Below are positions 6,620 through 10,575 of a stretch of 10,575 nt of DNA, in pieces. The stretch is taken from NCBI GenBank assembly GCA_035509195.1, contig DATJLT010000196.1, forward strand, positions 1 to 10,575, in the 5' to 3' direction. Position 1 is the first letter of the stretch. Each line of letters begins with the position of its first letter. The notes under the pieces were generated by a model. The model saw only the letters and a program-made list of their open reading frames with translations, had not been told where the DNA came from and did not search any database. This stretch comes from Chersky-822 sp035509195 (GTDB lineage Bacteria; Actinomycetota; Actinomycetes; Streptosporangiales; Streptosporangiaceae). A program made the position numbers and the translations under genes.

Positions 6620-7526
6620 GCACCGCACCCCTTTCTGCTTGGGCCGGGTCTTTGATGGGAATCGGGCTTACTGCCGGGCAATCGGCAGCCGCGAGCACGG
6701 CCTCCGCCAGGTCGGCGACGTCACGGCGGCCAAGCTGCTCGGGCTGGCGGCACGGCCAGTCGTCTCTTCGCAGCGAGGCGTCGTGGCCAAGCTCGACGAT
6801 CGCGCCGACACGGTCGGCGAGCAGCGTGACGCGGCTGCGCGAGCGCGGCATCCAGCCGTGCCCGCGGCTGTCGCAGATCGCGACCACGAACTGCCGCATC
6901 GACAGGCCGCAGGACTCGGCGACGGTCATGGCCTCGAGCGTTCGGGCGAGGCCCGCGGGGCTTGAGTCAGTCACCCACACGGCTGCGGTCCGCGCCGACA
7001 TCCGCGACATCCAGGCCGCGGCCGTGCTCGGCTGACCACCCGCTTGCTGCCTGGCCAGCCTGAAGCCCTCGAGCGCGTCGGCGTCGATGACCGCTGCCCG
7101 CAGGTAGCGCAGGACCGGCTCCCAGGTCTGCGGCCCTGGTCCGGCTCCCTCGAACGACGGTGCCAGAGGCCCGGTGTCCGTGATCACCCAGAGCGGCTTC
7201 CCGGCCGGCATCTCGATGGCGGAAGTGCTGCGCGGGATCATCCGGCCTAGCCGCTCGTCATCGAAGGCCGCGAGCCAGCTTGTGCCGCGCTCGGCCGTAT
7301 GGTCAAGCCAGCCAGGCCACGGCGACGCGCACCTGGGCAGGCAGTCAATGACCGCCAAGGCCCGGTTCCTGCTGTCGGTGGTGCGCTGGTGCAACGCGAC
7401 CGCGACCTGCGCCGCGACCGTCGAGCGGCCTACCCCGCCTGCCGCCGACATGACCGGCACGACCAGCGGCTTCTGCCCGTCCAGGGAGACCGGCGGGAAC
7501 TCCGGCGATTTCTTGCCGCCCCTCAT
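6579..7526 (-). CDS. ParA/MinD-like protein with an altered P-loop
   Basis: A 315-residue protein of the SIMIBI/ParA-MinD class, first gene of the secretion operon. The P-loop region is SAAGGVGRST (27-36): the fold-typical GGVG-ST is kept, but the deviant-Walker signature lysine is Ala29 and the phosphate-binding lysine is Arg34. AVIDCLP (Asp61) and WVITDTGP (Asp117) occupy the switch I and Walker B places. This suggests weak or absent ATP hydrolysis, perhaps a nucleotide-binding scaffold that positions the apparatus, as ParA relatives do for plasmids and secretion machines (inference). The region PWPGWLDHTAERGTSW is unlike ordinary ParA, so this is a specialised subfamily. ATG 7526 is chosen because AAAGGAG (7534-7540) lies 7 bases upstream; an earlier ATG at 7565 lacks a ribosome site. 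About 220 bp of repeat-bearing DNA upstream could control the operon. Confidence 0.75.
   Translation of the reverse strand: MRGGKKSPEFPPVSLDGQKPLVVPVMSAAGGVGRSTVAAQVAVALHQRTTDSRNRALAVIDCLPRCASPWPGWLDHTAERGTSWLAAFDDERLGRMIPRSTSAIEMPAGKPLWVITDTGPLAPSFEGAGPGPQTWEPVLRYLRAAVIDADALEGFRLARQQAGGQPSTAAAWMSRMSARTAAVWVTDSSPAGLARTLEAMTVAESCGLSMRQFVVAICDSRGHGWMPRSRSRVTLLADRVGAIVELGHDASLRRDDWPCRQPEQLGRRDVADLAEAVLAAADCPAVSPIPIKDPAQAERGAVHVAASARAVAASS
6628..6633 (-). promoter_or_regulatory. Ribosome binding site deciding the VirB2-like start
   Basis: AAGGGG on the minus strand, 8 bases before ATG 6619, inside the coding region of the ParA-like gene. It abuts the alternative GTG at 6628 and so excludes that start. 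Confidence 0.55.
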
Positions 7527-7533
7527 GCGAGAT

Positions 7534-7540
7534 CTCCTTT
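7534..7540 (-). promoter_or_regulatory. Ribosome binding site deciding the ParA-like start
   Basis: AAAGGAG on the minus strand, 7 bases before ATG 7526, close to the ideal Shine-Dalgarno. It supports that start over the in-frame ATG at 7565. Confidence 0.7.
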
Positions 7541-7657
7541 CGAGCCCGCGCTTATCGTTCGGCAATCGTGGCTACGCCAGATCGGCAGACCAGGTTCAGT
7601 ACTCGCGCGCCATGTACGGCGAGCTCCCGGCGGACCCGCGCCTGCGGCGCCGCCCCC

Positions 7658-7756
7658 CAACAGCATCAAGTAGCCATCGATGCCGTAACCCGCCGGGCGC
7701 CAACAGCATCGATGGCTCCGCGACGCTACGGGAACGACATCAAGTAGCCACCGATG
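7658..7756. repeat. Cluster of short direct and inverted repeats upstream of the secretion operon
   Basis: CATCAAGTAGCCATCGATG (7664-7682) recurs with one change as CATCAAGTAGCCACCGATG (7738-7756). Between them AGCCATCGATG is found inverted as CATCGATGGCT (7707-7717). CAACAGCATC occurs at 7658-7667 and 7701-7710, with a looser third version, GAACGACATC, at 7732-7741. The three AACxxCATC cores begin at 7659, 7702 and 7733, spaced 43 and 31 bases, close to four and three helical turns. A partial inverted GTAGCCAC copy lies at 7568-7575. This is the pattern expected of a multi-site binding region for a regulator or partition/initiator protein; the protein is unknown. Confidence 0.6.
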
Positions 7757-7950
7757 TCCCCGGCCCCGGCCCGCGAACGACAACAACGAGCCAGCGTTGC
7801 CGTAAATCCCGGCGCAATGCCCGGAACTCGCCGCACGCCGGACCAAGCCGGGCGGCCGCCCGGAACCCAATCGCCGGGAGCAGCTCTGCCGGGATACGGG
7901 GGTTTTGCCGGAAAACGGTGGCCTCGCCGGCTACTGCAGGCCTCGGGTAC

Positions 7951-8781
7951 TCAGCCCGTCAGGTCAACGACGCGGCTCACGGTGCTCTCGCGAAGCGGCG
8001 CCGACCTGACCGCCGCGTCATCGACGATCATGCCGTCGAAAAGGTTGACTACCCTGTCGGCCATGCTCGCTGCCCTGGCGTCGTGCGTGACGAGGAGGAT
8101 CGCCTGGCCTTGCGCGTGATTACGGCGCAGCAGCCGAAGCACCGCCGACGTGTTGGAACTGTCCAGGTTGCCGGTGGGCTCATCGGTCAGCAGCAGGCTC
8201 GGACGGTGGGCTAGTGCCCGCGCCACCGCTACGCGCTGCTGCTCACCGCCAGAAAGCTCAGACGGGGCGGTACGTGCCTTCGCGCTGAGACCGAGATCTT
8301 CGAGTAGTTCCTCGCGCCTGGCCCTGGCCTCGCGCGCGCTGGCACCTCCGACGAGAGCGGCGATCTCGACGTTGTCGGCGACGCTCATGCCTCCGATCAG
8401 GTTGAAGAACTGGAAGACGAACCCGATGTGCTGCCGGCGAAGTCTCGCCCACCTGGCCGGCGTAAGCCCGTCGACCCGCTTGTTGTTCAGCCAGATCTCG
8501 CCGCTTGTCGAGGGCTCAAGGCCGCCGAGCACATGCAAGAGAGTGGATTTTCCTGAACCTGAAGGGCCGGTCACGGCGACGAACTCACCGCGCGCTATCC
8601 GCAGATCGATGCCTCGCAGCGCGTGCACAGGTCCGGCTTCGGTCTTGAACGCCTTGGTGAGGCCGACGCAACGCAGCAGCACAGGTTCGGGCGCTGCTTC
8701 GGGTTCTTGATCAGGCCCAGGCGCACGCTTTGGGGTCGGGGTTGATGACCGCCGGGGTCCGCGCACCTGGGTTGAGGTCAC
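7951..8781 (-). CDS. ABC transporter ATP-binding protein, MacB/LolD type
   Basis: A 276-residue nucleotide-binding subunit with all motifs intact: Walker A GPSGSGKS (72-79), Q-loop FVFQFFNLIGGMSV (Gln124), signature LSGGEQQRVAVARAL (176-190), Walker B LLLTDEP (Asp200-Glu201), D-loop GNLD and H-loop His233 in VTHD. The Q-loop and the NV segment after it place it in the MacB/LolD/FtsE family, which works with FtsX-like permeases in lipid, peptide or drug export or mechanotransmission. The first 33 residues are a Pro/Glu-rich extension outside the fold. GTG 8781 overlaps the PadR stop as GTGA, with AGGAGG 7 bases upstream (8789-8794). No permease gene follows: the next gene in the same direction starts 424 bp later and belongs to the secretion cluster. 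The partner must be elsewhere or lost. Confidence 0.92.
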   Translation of the reverse strand: MTSTQVRGPRRSSTPTPKRAPGPDQEPEAAPEPVLLRCVGLTKAFKTEAGPVHALRGIDLRIARGEFVAVTGPSGSGKSTLLHVLGGLEPSTSGEIWLNNKRVDGLTPARWARLRRQHIGFVFQFFNLIGGMSVADNVEIAALVGGASAREARARREELLEDLGLSAKARTAPSELSGGEQQRVAVARALAHRPSLLLTDEPTGNLDSSNTSAVLRLLRRNHAQGQAILLVTHDARAASMADRVVNLFDGMIVDDAAVRSAPLRESTVSRVVDLTG

Positions 8782-9284
8782 AACAGTTCCTCCTGGCAGC
8801 GCTCTAGCCAGTCAAGATCGGCCTGCACATGAAGTATCGCCCCCTCAACGAGTAGCCGTCCAACCTTGTTGGTCCTCGGAACCTGCTCGGCTACCCGGTT
8901 CAGGCTCCGCATCAGGCCAAGGTAATGACGCCGCTGCCGGTTAATCAGCGTCAGCGAGTCCGCGATCCCCGCGGCCGGGCCAAGCGCCAGCTTCATGAAG
9001 AAGTCATCGCGCAGCCTTGGCTCATCGCTGGGCTCTTCCACCCAGGCGGCGACTTCTTCCCTGCCCGCCTCGGTCAGCTCATAGACCCGCTTGTTCGGCC
9101 GGTCAGACTGCACGACGTCCTCGCTGCGGACGAGTCCGGCACGCTCAAGGCGCTGCAACGTCATGTAAATTTGCCCGATGTTCGGCGAAGGATAGGCTTC
9201 ACCGAAGGTCTGCTCGAGCCTCGCCTTCAGCTCATACCCATGAGCAGGTTCCTTTGCCAGCAGCGCCAGCAGCGGCAGACGCAT
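8778..9284 (-). CDS. PadR family transcriptional regulator
   Basis: A 168-residue regulator. Residues 1-80 form the PadR winged helix-turn-helix: LPLLALLAKEPAHGYELKAR, SPNIGQIYMTLQRLERAGLV (recognition helix) and wing DRPNKRVYELTEAGR. Residues 85-168 are the helical C-terminal dimerisation domain, with LRDDFFMKLAL and a long helix near 108-135. Such proteins usually repress their own operon and nearby efflux genes and release DNA on binding a drug or small molecule. It is followed by an overlapping ABC ATPase gene, the classic PadR-transporter pairing. ATG 9284 is preferred since GGGGGT (9294-9299) lies 9 bases upstream and the fold starts at once; GTG 9320 in the same frame would add 12 residues and lacks a ribosome site. 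The palindromic 9340-9371 segment is a likely operator. Confidence 0.88.
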   Translation of the reverse strand: MRLPLLALLAKEPAHGYELKARLEQTFGEAYPSPNIGQIYMTLQRLERAGLVRSEDVVQSDRPNKRVYELTEAGREEVAAWVEEPSDEPRLRDDFFMKLALGPAAGIADSLTLINRQRRHYLGLMRSLNRVAEQVPRTNKVGRLLVEGAILHVQADLDWLERCQEELL

Positions 9285-9339
9285 GACCTGCTTACCCCCG
9301 TCCGAACTCCGCTCAGCCACTCATCGTAAGAGGGAGTAG

Positions 9340-9371
9340 CAGACTGTTTTCGCGCGCGAATACGTTGTCTG
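9340..9371. promoter_or_regulatory. Palindromic candidate operator in the divergent region
   Basis: CAGAC (9340-9344) and GTCTG (9367-9371) flank a perfect 12-base palindrome TTCGCGCGCGAA (9349-9360); the two symmetries have centres one base apart. The site ends just before the -35 box of the plus-strand promoter and lies upstream of the PadR gene. Binding by the PadR protein to regulate both directions is a reasonable inference; the motif is not the LmrR-type ATGT-N8-ACAT. Confidence 0.45.
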
Positions 9372-9372
9372 T

Positions 9373-9401
9373 TTGACCTGTACCTAGCCGAAGTGTATAA
9401 C
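9373..9401 (+). promoter_or_regulatory. Sigma70-like promoter of the sugar-binding lipoprotein gene
   Basis: TTGACC (9373-9378), a 17-base spacer and TATAAC (9396-9401) form a near-consensus housekeeping promoter. The transcript would start about 9408, leaving a leader of about 29 bases with GGAG at 9424-9427 before ATG 9437. The -35 box directly follows the palindrome, so a bound repressor would block it. Confidence 0.7.
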
Positions 9402-9436
9402 ACCATGTCACGACGGCCTGGCTGGAGCGTAGCCGA

Positions 9437-10575
9437 ATGAGAACACCAGGTACTCGGATGGCCGTGATCGCGGCGCTGTTCCTTGTTGCCGTGACGCCTG
9501 CGGCGTGCTCGTCGCCAGCCCCGGCGGCGGTCAGCTCGCTCAGCGGAATCGGCCCGATCACTTTCGCCACGGGCAAGCTCGACACGAGCAGCTACCTGCC
9601 CGCCCTGATCAGGCAATGGAACTCGACTCACCCGGGCCAGCACGTCACGCTCGTTCCCCTGCCAGACGACACGGACGACCAGCTCGCGCAGCTCGTGGCC
9701 AACCTGCAGACCAAGAGCAGCTTGTACGACGTGATGAGCCTGGACGTGATCTGGACGGCCGAGTTCGCGGCTAACGGCTGGATCGTTCCCGTCAACCCGG
9801 CCTCGTTCCGCCTGAGCGGCATGCTGGCGCCGGCGGTCGCCACCGCCAGGTACGAGGACCGCCTCTACGCGGTCCCGTTCACGAGCAACGCCGAGCTGCT
9901 CTACTACCGCAAGGACATCCTGGCCGGGCGCAAGCCGCCGCGAACCTGGGCGCAGCTCGCCGCGATGGCGAGGACGCTGGCGCCACGTCATCACATGGCA
10001 GGCTACGCCGGGCAGCTCGCGGCCTACGAGGGCCTGACCGTCAACTTCGCCGAGGCGGTCCAGTCGGCGGGCGGTAGCATCTTGTCGCCAGACGGCACGC
10101 GGGTGACGCTGAATACCCCGCAGGGCAGGGAAGGACTGAGCTTCCTGGAGAACGGGCTGCGGCAGGGCTGGATCCCGCGCGCGGCGCTGAAGTACGACGA
10201 GGCCGCTTCCCAGAGGGCGTTCGAGGCAGGCAAGCTGCTCTTCCTCAACAACTGGCCCTACGTGTACGGCCAGGCGAGCATCCCGGGGCCTGGCAACAAG
10301 GTGGCGGGCAAATTCGGGGTCACCGCCCTGCCTGGCCCGCACGGGACGGGATCGAGCTCACTGGGCGGCGCGAACCTCGCGATCAGCGCGTTCTCCAGGC
10401 ACCAGATCACCGCGCTTCGCTTCATCAGGTTCCTCACCAGCGTGCCGAGCGAGCGCAGGATCCTGATCGATGCGTCGCTGCCGCCCGTCTGGACCTCGCT
10501 GTACAGCGAGCCTTCGCTCGTTCACCGCTTTCCTTACCTTCCCGTGCTGAAAAAGGCGATCCTTTCGGCGAAGCC
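9437..10575 (+). CDS. ABC sugar-transporter solute-binding lipoprotein, cut by the right edge
   Basis: The frame opens at ATG 9437 and runs off the window, giving 379 residues. Residues 1-23 are a signal peptide (basic start, VIAALFLVAV core) with lipobox PAAC, so Cys24 would be lipidated and the protein held outside the membrane. The mature part has the family-1 solute-binding pattern: PITFATGKLDTSSYLPALIRQW, LYDVMSLDVIWTAEFAANGW, YAVPFTSNAELLYYRKDIL, then FEAGKLLFLNNWPYVY and GVTALPGP. These resemble trehalose/maltose-type binding proteins such as LpqY; the ligand cannot be told from sequence. Such proteins are usually 420-470 residues, so about 50-80 are missing. GGAG sits 9 bases upstream of the start. 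It is divergent from PadR and shares its control region; permease genes would be expected beyond the edge. A 371-residue minus-strand frame across it is an antisense shadow. Confidence 0.9.
   Translation, partial: MRTPGTRMAVIAALFLVAVTPAACSSPAPAAVSSLSGIGPITFATGKLDTSSYLPALIRQWNSTHPGQHVTLVPLPDDTDDQLAQLVANLQTKSSLYDVMSLDVIWTAEFAANGWIVPVNPASFRLSGMLAPAVATARYEDRLYAVPFTSNAELLYYRKDILAGRKPPRTWAQLAAMARTLAPRHHMAGYAGQLAAYEGLTVNFAEAVQSAGGSILSPDGTRVTLNTPQGREGLSFLENGLRQGWIPRAALKYDEAASQRAFEAGKLLFLNNWPYVYGQASIPGPGNKVAGKFGVTALPGPHGTGSSSLGGANLAISAFSRHQITALRFIRFLTSVPSERRILIDASLPPVWTSLYSEPSLVHRFPYLPVLKKAILSAK

Larger units (their letters stand above)
7527..7950. other. Noncoding gap between the secretion operon and the ABC ATPase gene
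   Basis: This stretch of 424 bp has no credible gene; open frames crossing it are rich in Arg/Pro/Gly and lack ribosome sites. It holds the ribosome site of the ParA-like gene (7534-7540), the repeat cluster at 7658-7756, and a 7902-7916 near-palindrome (GTTTTGCCGGAAAAC) about 35 bp past the ABC ATPase stop that might help end that transcript. No convincing -35/-10 pair for the operon could be found by eye; CTGGCG-17-CGATAA ending near 7551 on the minus strand is a weak possibility. No tRNA, integrase or att-like direct repeat is visible. Confidence 0.6.

Noticed and set aside
7658..7756. CRISPR array
   Set aside because: Only two full 19-base copies exist, the spacings are unequal, and one copy is inverted; there are no cas genes nearby.
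7523..7870. A 115-residue minus-strand frame over the repeat cluster
   Set aside because: It overlaps the start of the ParA-like gene, is low-complexity, lacks a ribosome site, and its apparent internal repeats simply come from the DNA repeats.
7174..8214. A 346-residue plus-strand open frame spanning the intergenic gap
   Set aside because: It is antisense to the ParA-like gene and the ABC ATPase, crosses the repeat cluster, and has no ribosome site or recognisable fold.
9227..10342. A 371-residue minus-strand open frame
   Set aside because: It is antisense to the solute-binding lipoprotein, which has a signal peptide, lipobox, promoter and family motifs. The minus frame is Arg-rich and also overlaps the PadR start.

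Overview
The window reads as chromosomal or integrated-element DNA from a GC-rich actinomycete. Evidence for this is the strong G/C preference at third codon positions, frequent GTG starts, tightly packed genes with ATGA/GTGA overlaps, GGAGG-type ribosome binding sites, a lipobox-bearing sugar-binding protein, and membrane proteins of types typical of filamentous Actinobacteria. The sequence alone does not fix a genus.

Left edge (1-446): the 5' part of an unrecognised minus-strand gene runs off the window. It has a possible near-leaderless promoter. The gap behind it holds a terminator-like hairpin and a long inverted repeat.

Main block (447-7526, all minus strand, transcribed right to left): seven genes with gaps of at most 5 bp or overlaps, so almost certainly one operon. 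In transcription order they are a ParA/MinD-like protein with an altered P-loop, a small two-helix membrane protein (VirB2/pilin-like), a single-pass exported protein (VirB8/TcpC-like by position), a six-helix membrane protein (VirB6/TrbL-like), a membrane-anchored SCO6880-type protein carrying what looks like the VirB4 N-terminal half, a separate VirB4-type motor ATPase, and a membrane-anchored cell-wall hydrolase (degenerate transglycosylase-like domain plus NlpC/P60). Together they look like a reduced, monoderm type IV secretion or conjugation apparatus: a wall-opening enzyme, an inner-membrane channel and a motor. No relaxase, coupling protein, integrase, tRNA or att site is visible, so transfer of DNA is not shown.

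Gap 7527-7950: noncoding. It contains a cluster of related short direct and inverted repeats 130-230 bp upstream of the operon, at spacings close to whole helical turns, and is a candidate control region.

Right block: a minus-strand PadR regulator and a MacB/LolD-type ABC ATPase are translationally coupled, but the expected permease is absent. Divergent from them is a plus-strand lipoprotein of the trehalose/maltose-type ABC solute-binding family, cut by the right edge. The 9285-9436 divergent region carries a good sigma70-like promoter (TTGACC-17-TATAAC) next to a palindromic candidate operator.
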